Shown in pieces: positions 28,373-37,563 of a stretch of 64,000 nucleotides of DNA (position 1 is its first letter; each line of letters opens with the position of its first letter). The stretch is taken from NCBI RefSeq assembly GCF_003703975.1, contig NZ_QTJY01000002.1:558001-622000 (forward strand), given 5' to 3'. Made by a program: the position numbers and the translations under genes. The notes under the pieces are model-generated. The model was not told the origin of the DNA and did no database searches. It saw only the letters and a program-made list of their open reading frames with translations. Source of the stretch: Larkinella soli. Lineage in GTDB: Bacteria > Bacteroidota > Bacteroidia > Cytophagales > Spirosomataceae.

Positions 28373-28420
28373 AACGAACCCCGTCCAGGTCTCGGAGAGA
28401 GCCGTACGGGGTTCGTTTTT
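28373..28420 (+). terminator. Rho-independent terminator
   Basis: AACGAACCCC pairs with GGGGTTCGTT and is followed by T residues, just after the hypothetical lipoprotein gene. Confidence 0.8.
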
Positions 28421-28567
28421 ATGGCCGTTAGCTAACTCATATTTACCATTCTTTATCTTTTCTCCGGTAAATGGTTTACTGAATACAACCTCTTCCGGAA
28501 AAGGCCGGACCGCTCCTGAACCGTTCCTTTGAAAAAAAGGAAGGATGTTTCATCTATCGTCTGAACT

Positions 28568-29821
28568 ATGTCCAATATACCAACCGCAAAGGGAACCCGC
28601 CCGGGTTCCGGGGAACTGCTTAACCTTTTGGGGAAATCCCATACGGCTTTTGATTCGGAACCGGATATTGCCATACCGGGTAAAGCGATACAGGATCTGA
28701 TCTGCTTTTCGCACCTTCGCTGGAACTTCGTCTACCAGCGTCCACAGCATTTGTTGAGCCGCGCCAGCCGCCACTGGCGCGTCTGGTTCTGGGAAGAACC
28801 GGTCCACGACCAGGCCGAATACCTCGAAGTCAGACCCGCCGGCCCCCGGCTTACGGTGCTGGTCCCGCATCTGCCGGCCGATACCTCCGAAGAAAAGGCG
28901 GAGACCCTCCAGCGCAGGTGGCTCCATGAACTGACGGCCGGCGAAGGGATTACGGACTTCATTGCCTGGTACTACACCCCGATGGCGATGTCGTTCACCT
29001 CCGACCTCACACCCCGGCTGACGCTGTACGACTGCATGGACGAACTATCGGCCTTCCGGGGCGCTTCGCCGGGGCTTCGGAGCCGGGAACGACAACTCAT
29101 GGAACAGGCCGATCTGGTGTTTACCGGCGGTTACAGCCTGTACGAAGCCCGGCAGCATCAGCATTCGGACATTCATCCTTTTCCCAGCGGCATCGACGTT
29201 CCGCATTTCGGTCGGGCCCGCGCCGGTCTGCCCGACCCGCCGGATCAGCAGGCCCTGGCCGGACCGCGGATCGGCTTCTGCGGGGTGATCGACGAGCGCG
29301 TGAACCTCGGCTTGCTGGAACAGATCGCCCGGCACCGGCCCGACTGGCAGTTCATCCTGCTCGGACCGGTTGTAAAGATCGACCCCGCCACCCTTCCCCA
29401 GGCGCCGAATCTGCACTACCTGGGCATGAAGTCCTACGAGGAATTACCGGCTTATTTCAGCAACTGGCAGGCCGCCATTCTGCCGTTCGCCCTCAACGAG
29501 GCTACCCGGTTTATCAGTCCGACCAAAACGCCTGAATATCTGGCCGCCGGACTGCCCGTCGTATCCACCCCAATCCGGGATGTGGTCCATACCTACGGCG
29601 GCCAGGGGCCGGTCTGGATCGCCGATACGGCCCGAACCTATATTCAATCCATTCAGGAAGCCCTCCAGTTCGGCCCGTCGCTCGACTGGGCGGACGTGGA
29701 CGACCAGCTGAAGGAAAAATGCTGGCACCGGATTTGGAACAGTATGCATGCATTAATGGATCATCAACTCCGGACCATTTCGTCAGGGAATCCCTCCGGC
29801 TTAACCATAACACAGGCATGA
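28568..29821 (+). CDS. Glycosyltransferase, GT4-like
   Basis: This 417-residue cytoplasmic protein has a GT-B layout. An N-terminal domain carries LICFSHLRWNFVYQRPQHLLSR (about 45-65). A C-terminal donor-binding domain includes GFCGVIDERVNLGLL, LLGPVVKIDP and the loop PFALNEATRFISPTKTPEYLAAGLPVV, with the Glu-x7-Glu type pattern. It transfers a sugar from a nucleotide donor, acceptor unknown. Its stop overlaps the next start by 4 bases, so the enzyme is coupled to the GH1-like protein. Confidence 0.85.
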   Translation: MSNIPTAKGTRPGSGELLNLLGKSHTAFDSEPDIAIPGKAIQDLICFSHLRWNFVYQRPQHLLSRASRHWRVWFWEEPVHDQAEYLEVRPAGPRLTVLVPHLPADTSEEKAETLQRRWLHELTAGEGITDFIAWYYTPMAMSFTSDLTPRLTLYDCMDELSAFRGASPGLRSRERQLMEQADLVFTGGYSLYEARQHQHSDIHPFPSGIDVPHFGRARAGLPDPPDQQALAGPRIGFCGVIDERVNLGLLEQIARHRPDWQFILLGPVVKIDPATLPQAPNLHYLGMKSYEELPAYFSNWQAAILPFALNEATRFISPTKTPEYLAAGLPVVSTPIRDVVHTYGGQGPVWIADTARTYIQSIQEALQFGPSLDWADVDDQLKEKCWHRIWNSMHALMDHQLRTISSGNPSGLTITQA

Positions 29822-31137
29822 GCAATCCGGTACTGACAGAACGTTCGGGTCGAGTTTCGAGCGAACCGCCCGCCCTCTGGGGAGGCATCGAATGCACCGT
29901 CAACCGCGTCGGGAACACCTACCAGGATCAGTTGATGCGGAACGGGCATCACCACCGTCCGGATGATCTGACCAAAGTGGCCGGGCTGGGCCTGAAAACC
30001 CTGCGCTATCCCATCCTCTGGGAACGGACCGCGCCCGATCATCCCGACCGGCCCGACTGGCGCTGGGCCGATGAGCGGCTGGGAATCCTGCGCGAACTGG
30101 GCGTCCAGCCGATTGCGGGCCTGGTCCATCACGGCTGCGGGCCCCGCTACGCCACCTTCGAAAACCCGGAATTCGAACGTCAGCTGCCGCGTTACGCCCG
30201 CAGCGTGGCCGAGCGCTATCCGTGGATCGACGCCTATACCCCCATGAACGAACCGCTGACGACCGCCCGCTTCTCCGGCCTGTACGGACACTGGTATCCG
30301 CATGAGCGAACGACGGGCGGCTTTGTACGGCTCCTGCTGCGGCAGTGCCGGACCACGGTGCTGGCCATGCGGGAAATCCGGGAGGTGAGGCCGGATGCGA
30401 AGCTGATTCAGACCGAAGATCTGGGCCAGACCCACAGCAGCCCGAAGCTTCGATATCAGGCCGAGTGGGAAAACCACCGGCGCTGGCTAACCTGGGACCT
30501 GCTCTGCGGTAAAGTAACGCCCGGCCACCCCCTGTGGAACTTTATGCTCAGGGCCGGCGGGTCGGAACGGGAGTTATGGTTTCTGGTCGAAAACCCCTGC
30601 CCCCCTTCGCTCCTCGGCATCAATCACTATATTACCAGCGAACGGTATCTCGACGACGACATCCACTCCTATCCTGCTCATCTTCATGGCAGTAATGGGC
30701 GTCACCGGTATGTCGATACGGAAGTGGTCAGGGCCGCGCCTTCCCGGCGGGTCGGCCTGGGCGGGCTGCTCCGTCAGGCCTGGGAACGCTATCGTATCCC
30801 AATTGCCGTTACGGAAGCCCATCTGGGCTGTACGGTCGATGAGCAGATGCGGTGGCTGATGGACATCTGGAACCAGGCACAGACGGCCCGGCGTACGGGG
30901 GCCGACATCCAGGCCGTCACGGTCTGGGCCCTGCTGGGATCCTACGACTGGCACTGTCTGCTCACCCGGGAGGAGGGATACTACGAACCGGGGGCGTTCG
31001 ACGTCAGCAGCGGTGAACTGCGGGCCACCCCTCTGGCCGAACTGGTCCGCCGTCTGGCGCTGGGTCAACCCGTCGGTACGCTGGTGCCCGAGGGGCCCGG
31101 CTGGTGGCAGGAGGTTCCGGAACTGACCGGAGGCTGA
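29818..31137 (+). CDS. GH1-like (beta-glucosidase-fold) protein
   Basis: The 439-residue protein starts at ATG 29818 (ATGA overlap). It has a (beta/alpha)8 clan-A layout with YTPMNEPLTTARFSG (acid/base Glu, about residue 144) and IAVTEAHLG (candidate nucleophile Glu, about 327). Related sequences are annotated as family 1 glycosidases or as the N-terminal half of dTDP-4-dehydrorhamnose reductase-type fusions. No signal peptide is seen. With the coupled glycosyltransferase it probably acts on a cytoplasmic glycoside or polysaccharide precursor. Confidence 0.75.
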   Translation: MSNPVLTERSGRVSSEPPALWGGIECTVNRVGNTYQDQLMRNGHHHRPDDLTKVAGLGLKTLRYPILWERTAPDHPDRPDWRWADERLGILRELGVQPIAGLVHHGCGPRYATFENPEFERQLPRYARSVAERYPWIDAYTPMNEPLTTARFSGLYGHWYPHERTTGGFVRLLLRQCRTTVLAMREIREVRPDAKLIQTEDLGQTHSSPKLRYQAEWENHRRWLTWDLLCGKVTPGHPLWNFMLRAGGSERELWFLVENPCPPSLLGINHYITSERYLDDDIHSYPAHLHGSNGRHRYVDTEVVRAAPSRRVGLGGLLRQAWERYRIPIAVTEAHLGCTVDEQMRWLMDIWNQAQTARRTGADIQAVTVWALLGSYDWHCLLTREEGYYEPGAFDVSSGELRATPLAELVRRLALGQPVGTLVPEGPGWWQEVPELTGG

Positions 31138-31183
31138 ACCCGAAAAGACCGGCCATCGGGACGGGACGGCCTCCTGAATCCGG

Positions 31184-31618
31184 TCATTCGGGCGAATTCA
31201 TGGGCCGCTCCTGCCGGGTCGCCACATTGTCCCAGTTGATTTTGAAGATCCGGATCAGGTTGTGGTAATCACGCAGCCGGGAAGGTTTGACCAGATACAT
31301 ATTGGCTCCAAGACTCAGACACCGGGCCACCTCGTCCGAGAAATCGGAGGAAGTCAGCATGATCGTCGGCGTATTTACCGTTTGGGGAAGGGCCCGGATT
31401 TCCACCAGTGCTTCAACACCATTGAGAACCGGCATATTGATATCCAGGAAAATAAACGATGGAACCACCGGAGATGATTTCAGGGCGTCGAGGAGTTCCT
31501 GTCCATTTCGAAATACCGTAATCTGACTATCGGGATAGTGCTGTTTTATGATATTTTCGAAGATTTCAATGTCCTCTTCATCATCTTCCGCCAGGTAGAT
31601 CTGATAGGGTAAAGTCAT
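31184..31618 (-). CDS. Stand-alone response regulator (CheY/Rcp1-like)
   Basis: The 144-residue protein is a single receiver domain with an acidic pocket (LAEDDEED, about 8-15), phospho-acceptor Asp in FLDINMP (about 61), switch residues in MLTSSD and the conserved Lys in LVKPSR. There is no output domain. ATG 31618 is chosen because it starts just before beta-strand 1 and lies 40 bases downstream of a TATATTTG -7 element. No kinase gene is adjacent. Confidence 0.9.
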   Translation of the reverse strand: MTLPYQIYLAEDDEEDIEIFENIIKQHYPDSQITVFRNGQELLDALKSSPVVPSFIFLDINMPVLNGVEALVEIRALPQTVNTPTIMLTSSDFSDEVARCLSLGANMYLVKPSRLRDYHNLIRIFKINWDNVATRQERPMNSPE

Positions 31619-31657
31619 CGAAATGCGAGTAGGAAAAGTTTTACATAAACGTCTGAT

Positions 31658-31665
31658 CAAATATA
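31658..31665 (-). promoter_or_regulatory. Bacteroidota -7 promoter element
   Basis: On the minus strand the sequence reads TATATTTG, an exact match to TAnnTTTG, 40 bases before the response-regulator ATG. Confidence 0.55.
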
Positions 31666-31805
31666 ATTATAAGACAGTAATTTCCATCAGACCGCTGCAA
31701 TCTATTTATTTTTTTCGGAACCTTAAAATTCTTATAACCTTCTGTATTCAGAACGACCATTCCGTTCGCTTTAATCGGCATCAGGTCAGTCTTTTTCCTT
31801 TGAAA

Positions 31806-31842
31806 AATGAAAAACCGGCAGTCGGGAAACCCGAGAGCCGGC
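31806..31842 (-). terminator. Rho-independent terminator
   Basis: Read on the minus strand, CCGGCTCTCGGG pairs with CCCGACTGCCGG (one 2-base internal loop), followed by a T-rich tract. It touches the stop codon of the cytochrome/HEAT protein. Confidence 0.7.
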
Positions 31843-34502
31843 TATGGGACCGCCTGCAGAAACGCCAGCAGATCCCGGAGGTCGTGGCCGGTTAGCCGGC
31901 TTTCCAGGCCGTCGGGCATGAGCGAATTCCGGATCATACCATATTCCCGGATCTCCTTTCGCGGGACGGTCACGAAGCCGTCGGCCTGCGTATAAAGCTC
32001 GACCGTTTTTTCCCCAATGTCGATCTGACGGCCCTGAATTTCCCTTCCGTCGACCAGGCGGACATACCAGCCCTGCCACTCGGGGGAAATCTCACCCGAA
32101 GGGCGCAGGATCGAACGCACCAGCTGGAGCCGCGATTTGGACCGGCCCACCTGGCTCAGGTCGGGTCCGAGGTCGCCCCCGCGGCCCATCACCCGGTGGC
32201 AGGCCGAGCAGGTGGCCTCAACCGAAAAAAACACCCGCCGGCCGCGCTCCGCGTTTCCTCCTTCTGCCAGAACCCTCTCCCATCCGGCCAGATTCTGCGG
32301 ACGGGACGACCCTTTCCGGCCTGCCGGGCTGCCGAGGGCCAGCTCCAGTTGCTCCCTCAGCGCGGCATCCTTTGCGGCCGCAGCTACGAGACCGGGCGTC
32401 ATCAGGGGCCGGAACCGGGCAGGCGTCAGACGGGTGCGAAGGTACCGGGCCGCTTCGATCCGAAGATCGGAGAATGCCTCCCGGAGCAGGGGGGCAATTT
32501 CCCGGACGGCGTCTACGGGCTGGCCGGCCAGCGCCAGCAGGGCCTCCGCCCGCACCGCTTCCGAGCCGCCCGGACGCCCGGCCACCCGCAACAAACTTCT
32601 GCCGACCCGCCCGTCGGGAATACCGGCCAGGGTCCGGATCGCTTCCAGACGCAGGGCCGGGTCATTACTTTGTTCCAGCAGGCCGAGAAGCAGCTCCACC
32701 TGTTCTTCCGGTTTAGGCAGAAACCGGATCGCCAGCGCCCGGATCGGAGCCGGTCGGGCGGCATCGGCCACCAGGGCTTCGATGAAACGGGGAGGCAGCG
32801 ACCGTTTGATGGATTTGGACAGAGCTTCCGTACGGTTTCGGTAGGCGGTTTGGTAGGCCGGCATCAGGTGCGCTACGGTTTCCAGATAGGTTTCAAACAG
32901 CCCGGCCGTCAGGGGGCCGGCCGTGAGGGCCGAATCCAGGCAGGGCCGGAGCGATTCCATGCCCGTCTGCCCGATCCACTGTAGCGCCTGCCGGCGTATG
33001 TGGGGGTCGGCGTCCCGAAGCAGCCGCCGGGCCAGCGGTTCCGGCGACTGACCGGAGCGCCGTAGGGCCAGAAGCGCTCCCAGCCGGACTTCGGCCCGCT
33101 TGTCGGACGTGGCCCTCGCTACCTCCGGGTGAAAGACCGGCCGGGCCAGCGCCACCACCGCAGCATGCCGGACAAACGGATCATCGGCAGTCAGCGCGCT
33201 GACCAGCATACCGGTATCGCCGGGCAACCGGGCGGCAAACAGGCTGTCCAGGCGACCGTCGGCAGGCTCCTTCGGCCGGGAGTGGGGCCGACCGGCTGGA
33301 ACCCCCTTACGGGCCGTCAGTTTCCAGATGCGGCCCCGGCCGTGATTGGGGTAATCCCGCAGAACCCAGTCCGTGATGTAGACGGCCCCGGTCTGGTCGG
33401 CGGCAAAGGCGACCGGCCGGAAATTTCCATCGCCTTCCGCCACGACCTCATAGGTTCCGGTCACGGACGCACCCTTCGGCACGGTCCTGATCCGCACCAG
33501 GCGGCTTTCCTCCCAGACCGAACACAGCCACTGCCCGCCATAGTCCGGGGGCAGGGCGGTTCCGTCGGCATTCAGCAGGCCCGTCGGAGCTTCTCCCAGC
33601 CCGACGGCGTAGGGCAGCGTTCCCGGCAGTTCACCGTTCCAGGCCAGATACGGATGAATCCCGCTTCCTCCATACAGCGACTGGTAACCATAGTCGCCAC
33701 CTTGCACGACGTGGACCATCCGGTTCGGCCCGCGGCTGTCGGGATCGTTATCGATGGCCAGAAGCCGCCCCCGGGAGTCGAACTTCAGATCGACCGGGTT
33801 CCAGAAGCCGGTCGCGACCTCCTCCAGCGCCGATCCGTCGGGCCGCGCCCGGACGATGTTGCCCCCATCGCCGTACCCCCCGAGCGACGAACCATCCGTG
33901 CCTTTCAGTTCCCAGGCCGCCCCGCCGGTATTCCCCCGGGAGACGTACATCCATCCGTCCGGGGAGAACGTGATGCCGAGCAGAGCCGCATGGGCGTAGA
34001 CGGTCGCCGGCTTTACCAGCTCCAGCACTTTCTTCTTCTCTTCACAGACCCCGTCTTCGTCGCGATCGAACAGGACCCAGACGGCTTTGGAGGTGACGGC
34101 ATAGAGGGTACCGTCGGGAGAGAAAGCCAGATTCAGGCCCTCCTTCAGGCCGTCGGCAAACACGGTGATGCGGTCGGGCCGGCCGTCCCGATCCTCATCG
34201 GTCATGCGTTTGATTTGGTCGCTGTCCGGCCCCTGGTAGCCGGAAGGGCGCAGGTGGGTATGGGATTCCAGGACGAAAAGGCGGTTTTGCCGGTCGACGG
34301 CGATACCGATCGGGGTGACGATGTCGGGGTTTTCCGCAAAAAGGGTCAGTTCAAGCCGGTCGTCGAGAAGCCGGGGCATACCGGCCGGGGCGACCACCGG
34401 CCCGGACCCGGCCATGAAGGAACACAGGCCGGCGACCAGCAGCCCGGCCGGCACCGGCAGGCGGCCGCTGAACCATGCGTAAAATTGGGAAAGGCAGCGC
34501 AT
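31842..34502 (-). CDS. PVC-type dehydrogenase with HEAT repeats and C-terminal cytochrome c domain
   Basis: The 886-residue exported protein has a leader (about 1-35). An N-terminal six-bladed propeller (about 45-385) resembles soluble sugar dehydrogenases, with RDEDRDGRPDR and FDRDEDGVCEE calcium-like loops. HEAT-type helical repeats follow (about 400-720). A C-terminal heme domain carries CSACH (about 772-776) and ends in GHDLRDLLAFL. This is the putative membrane-bound dehydrogenase plus heme-binding architecture common in Planctomycetes and Bacteroidota, probably periplasmic. It lies 8 bases after a TIM-barrel gene in the same operon. Confidence 0.88.
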   Translation of the reverse strand: MRCLSQFYAWFSGRLPVPAGLLVAGLCSFMAGSGPVVAPAGMPRLLDDRLELTLFAENPDIVTPIGIAVDRQNRLFVLESHTHLRPSGYQGPDSDQIKRMTDEDRDGRPDRITVFADGLKEGLNLAFSPDGTLYAVTSKAVWVLFDRDEDGVCEEKKKVLELVKPATVYAHAALLGITFSPDGWMYVSRGNTGGAAWELKGTDGSSLGGYGDGGNIVRARPDGSALEEVATGFWNPVDLKFDSRGRLLAIDNDPDSRGPNRMVHVVQGGDYGYQSLYGGSGIHPYLAWNGELPGTLPYAVGLGEAPTGLLNADGTALPPDYGGQWLCSVWEESRLVRIRTVPKGASVTGTYEVVAEGDGNFRPVAFAADQTGAVYITDWVLRDYPNHGRGRIWKLTARKGVPAGRPHSRPKEPADGRLDSLFAARLPGDTGMLVSALTADDPFVRHAAVVALARPVFHPEVARATSDKRAEVRLGALLALRRSGQSPEPLARRLLRDADPHIRRQALQWIGQTGMESLRPCLDSALTAGPLTAGLFETYLETVAHLMPAYQTAYRNRTEALSKSIKRSLPPRFIEALVADAARPAPIRALAIRFLPKPEEQVELLLGLLEQSNDPALRLEAIRTLAGIPDGRVGRSLLRVAGRPGGSEAVRAEALLALAGQPVDAVREIAPLLREAFSDLRIEAARYLRTRLTPARFRPLMTPGLVAAAAKDAALREQLELALGSPAGRKGSSRPQNLAGWERVLAEGGNAERGRRVFFSVEATCSACHRVMGRGGDLGPDLSQVGRSKSRLQLVRSILRPSGEISPEWQGWYVRLVDGREIQGRQIDIGEKTVELYTQADGFVTVPRKEIREYGMIRNSLMPDGLESRLTGHDLRDLLAFLQAVP

Positions 34503-34510
34503 CCGGACGG

Positions 34511-35377
34511 CTATCGTTCGTATTTCTTAAACAGGTCATAGGCCCTTCGCAAATCGCTCTCGAGGGTGGTGCGGTCGAGGGGCGGGGCCATTTCCACCAC
34601 CAGATAGCCGGTGTACCCGTGCTGAAGCATCCGCTCCACGACTCCGGCATTGTCCGTCACGCCCTGCCCGAAGCGGACTACCTTATGAACGCCCATCCGC
34701 TCGGTATCCTTCAGGTCGATGTGCAGAATGCGGGAATGAAACCGGTCGATCACCTGAAACAGATCGACCCCCGCGCCGTTGAAGTGGGCATTGTCCATGC
34801 ACATCCCGACCCTGGGCGACGGAACGGCACTGAAAACCCGGTCGTAATCGTCCAGGTTCTCCAGATTGTTATTGGCGTGGTTCTCAAGCAAGACAAGCAT
34901 ATCCATCTCCTCGGCCGCCGGGACCAGCTCCTTCACTACGTTGATGACCGCATCCAGCCCTCCCTCGGAGCCCCGGCCCGCTCCCGTGAACTTGACCCGC
35001 CGGCAGCCCAGCCGGCGGGCCGCTTCCATGTTCCAGAGTTTATGGGTGACGTCTTTGACGATGTTACCCCCGGCTCCGAAAGACGTTCCCTGTACACAAA
35101 CCGGAGTCAGGCCGTGTCGCCGGCAGCGTTCCCTGATGCTCCGGATGCCCTCCGGCGTCAGGTTCCGGGCATACCAGCAGTTGAATTCCACGTTTCGGAA
35201 TGGAAGGCGGGGAAGGATCTCGAAGGCATATTGAAAATCCTCGTCTCCGAAACCGTCGCAGGTGATGGTGGCGATGGCCAGCTCTACTCCTTTCGGTTTG
35301 GCGGTCAGGATCGGCAGGCCGCCGGCCATCATCCCGGCAGAACGAAGAAAATCGCGTCGATTGATCCCGGAGTCCAT
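34511..35377 (-). CDS. Exported sugar phosphate isomerase/epimerase-like TIM barrel
   Basis: The 288-residue protein begins with a Tat-type leader (NRRDFLRSAGMMAGGLPIL). The xylose-isomerase-like barrel shows LLENHANNN (about 150), GMCMDNAHFN (about 180) and ILHIDLKDT (about 210), which hold likely metal ligands. It is the first gene of a two-gene operon with the dehydrogenase/cytochrome protein, suggesting a joint role in oxidising or isomerising a sugar-like compound in the periplasm. Substrate unknown. Confidence 0.82.
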   Translation of the reverse strand: MDSGINRRDFLRSAGMMAGGLPILTAKPKGVELAIATITCDGFGDEDFQYAFEILPRLPFRNVEFNCWYARNLTPEGIRSIRERCRRHGLTPVCVQGTSFGAGGNIVKDVTHKLWNMEAARRLGCRRVKFTGAGRGSEGGLDAVINVVKELVPAAEEMDMLVLLENHANNNLENLDDYDRVFSAVPSPRVGMCMDNAHFNGAGVDLFQVIDRFHSRILHIDLKDTERMGVHKVVRFGQGVTDNAGVVERMLQHGYTGYLVVEMAPPLDRTTLESDLRRAYDLFKKYER

Positions 35378-35472
35378 GTGGGAAAGACAAATAATCTAAG
35401 TTTTCCTAAAGTAAATGATCTTTTTTAAATCCTCCCGCCAAATCCCTCCTATTTCATTTAAGGGTTTACGCC

Positions 35473-35480
35473 TACCTTTG
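35473..35480 (+). promoter_or_regulatory. Bacteroidota -7 promoter element, leader almost absent
   Basis: TACCTTTG is an exact TAnnTTTG match ending only 8 bases before the ATG of the MATE exporter. The predicted transcript start falls at or next to the start codon, implying a leaderless mRNA. Confidence 0.6.
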
Positions 35481-35488
35481 CCCCCATC

Positions 35489-36859
35489 ATGGCCGCTTCG
35501 AAGAAAGATCTGGGTAAAGCTCCCGTTCCCTCCCTGTTCTTTTATTTTTATCTGCCGACGCTGGTCAGTATGGTGTCGGTTTCGGCCCATCAGCTGATCA
35601 ACGGCATCATCCTGGGTCGTCAGGTGGGCAAGGAAGCGATTGCCGCCGTGGGCCTGTATGCACCCATCCTGCTGATTTTCATCTCGTTTCTACTGGCCTT
35701 CATGATCGGGGGCGGCATCACGTTTTCAAAAAGCAGCGGGGCGGGCGATGTTGAACAGGCCCGGCGGGTGTTCCGATTTTCGACGACGGCGGTGCTGACG
35801 GCCGGCGGGCTGGTGGCCCTTGGGGCGCCCTGGCTGGCCGAACCGGTCGCCCGGTTCGTGGCCGGGACGGAATCCGGGCCGATCTTCCGGTTCACCACCC
35901 AGTATCTGTTCTGGAATTTTCTGTTTCTGCCGGTGCTGTTTCTGCGGCTGCTCTGGGGAGCCTTCATTACGAACGACAACGCCCCATCGGTCAACCGGAA
36001 CGTTACGTTTTATGCCTCAATGCTGAACATCCTGCTGGATGTACTGCTGGTAGTGGTTTTTCCGTTCGGCATTGCCGGCGCGGCCGTTGCCACCGGCCTT
36101 TCCCTGCTGGCCGCGGTGGCCTACCAATACCGCCACATCCGGAAATCGCAGGGCGTACTGACCTTCGACCACTGGCGGTTTACGCTCCGGCTGCCCGAAT
36201 GGCGCCGGTTTTTCCGGCTGGGCTTTCCCTCGTTTACCTCCGAGCTGGTGCTTTCGGCCGGGCTGCTGCTGCTGAACCGGAGCCTGCTGCCCTACGGCGT
36301 TTCGGCGCTCTCGGCCTTCGGGCTGGTCAACTATCTCAACAATATTTTTCTCCGGTTTTTTACGGCTTCGATGATGTCGGTTCAGCCGATCATCGGGTTC
36401 AATATCGGCGCCCGTCAGCCCGGGCGGGTCCGGGAGGTTCTGGGGTTCTCCCTCCTGTTCACCCTGGCGCTCGGGGCGGTGTTTTATGGTCTGGGATTCG
36501 CGTTTCCGCAGGTTCTGATCAGCCTCGTGACGAGCAATGAGTCGGTGGGTTTCAGGACGGAAGCGGAGCAGGCGATCCGGTACGGCTTTCTGCTGTATCT
36601 GGTGGCCGGGCCGAACTACATCCTGACGATGTATATGCAGTGCATCGGCCGGTTTGCCCTGTCGATTGCCATCAGCGCCCTGAAGGGGCTGGGGTTCGTC
36701 GGCCTGTTTCTCCTGCTGCTTCCCGAGTATTTCGGCCTGCACCTGAACGGCGTCTGGCTAAGCCGCCCCCTGGCCGAGCTGGCGACGCTGACCGTCATCG
36801 GGGGCTATACCCTGAGCCAAAAAATGCGGTATTACAGCCGGGAAGCCATTTTACGTTAA
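35489..36859 (+). CDS. MATE-family efflux transporter
   Basis: This 456-residue membrane protein has about 12 hydrophobic segments in two homologous halves, with the MATE-type starts PTLVSMVSVSAHQLINGIILG and later FPSFTSELVLSAGLLLLNRSL. Such antiporters export cationic drugs or metabolites using proton or sodium gradients. The neighbouring GyrI-like small-molecule-binding gene 22 bases downstream is likely cotranscribed. Confidence 0.9.
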   Translation: MAASKKDLGKAPVPSLFFYFYLPTLVSMVSVSAHQLINGIILGRQVGKEAIAAVGLYAPILLIFISFLLAFMIGGGITFSKSSGAGDVEQARRVFRFSTTAVLTAGGLVALGAPWLAEPVARFVAGTESGPIFRFTTQYLFWNFLFLPVLFLRLLWGAFITNDNAPSVNRNVTFYASMLNILLDVLLVVVFPFGIAGAAVATGLSLLAAVAYQYRHIRKSQGVLTFDHWRFTLRLPEWRRFFRLGFPSFTSELVLSAGLLLLNRSLLPYGVSALSAFGLVNYLNNIFLRFFTASMMSVQPIIGFNIGARQPGRVREVLGFSLLFTLALGAVFYGLGFAFPQVLISLVTSNESVGFRTEAEQAIRYGFLLYLVAGPNYILTMYMQCIGRFALSIAISALKGLGFVGLFLLLLPEYFGLHLNGVWLSRPLAELATLTVIGGYTLSQKMRYYSREAILR

Positions 36860-36881
36860 CCTAACCCGGTATGAAAACATC

Positions 36882-37373
36882 ATGACGCCGACCCTGAAGG
36901 AAGTACCACCCAGGAAACTGATCGGCCTATGGCTGGAGATGAGTCTGGGTAACGACCGGACGCCCGAACTCTGGCGGAACTTCATGCCGCGTCGCCGGGA
37001 AATCGGTAATTCCCTGACTACGGACCTGATCTCGATGCAGGTCTATGAACCCGGTTTCGACATCCGGAATCTGACGATGGACACCCGTTTCCGGAAATGG
37101 GCGGCCGTGGAAGTCTCCGATTTTGAGGTCGTTCCGGAGGGAATGGAGACGTTCGAGCTGCCGGGCGGCTTATACGCGGTTTTTCCCCACCGCGGGGCCG
37201 CCCAGACCGGACCGGCAGCCTTCCGGTATATTTTCGGCACCTGGCTGCCGGCTTCCGGCTTTGTTCCGGACGACCGGCCTCAGTTTGAGCTGCTGGGTGA
37301 GAAATACAAAAACAACGACCCCGAGTCGGAGGAGGAGATCTGGATACCCGTCCGGCCGAAACCCGGCCGTTGA
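36882..37373 (+). CDS. GyrI-like (AraC effector-binding) domain protein
   Basis: The 163-residue protein is a stand-alone GyrI-like domain. It begins KEVPPRKLIGLWLEMSL, has GGLYAVFPHRGAA in the middle and ends PESEEEIWIPVRP. These domains bind cationic or hydrophobic drugs and are often transcription-factor sensor modules, but no DNA-binding part is present here. Its place after a MATE pump suggests drug binding or hydrolysis as part of a resistance pair. Confidence 0.83.
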   Translation: MTPTLKEVPPRKLIGLWLEMSLGNDRTPELWRNFMPRRREIGNSLTTDLISMQVYEPGFDIRNLTMDTRFRKWAAVEVSDFEVVPEGMETFELPGGLYAVFPHRGAAQTGPAAFRYIFGTWLPASGFVPDDRPQFELLGEKYKNNDPESEEEIWIPVRPKPGR

Positions 37374-37531
37374 TCCCTTTCCCCGCGCCCCCTCTCGTTC
37401 GGAACCTTCAGGCCGTGGCGGCTCAGCAAAAACGGTTGTCCATCCGCCCTAACACCCAGGAGGTTTTTCTTCCTGACTGCCGTTCAATCAAAAACTGGCG
37501 GTCAGGAAAGGAAATCTGCTCCGGATTGTCG

Positions 37532-37557
37532 TATATTTGACACATCAATTAAATAAA
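37532..37557 (+). promoter_or_regulatory. MarR gene promoter with overlapping operator-like site (site 1)
   Basis: TATATTTG (37532-37539) is an exact -7 element. Overlapping it is the inverted repeat TTGACACATCAA (37537-37548), arms TTGA/TCAA, followed by TTAAATAAA. Almost the same 24-base stretch (two differences) recurs before the next gene, so it is probably the MarR protein's own binding site. Confidence 0.65.
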
Positions 37558-37563
37558 ACACCC

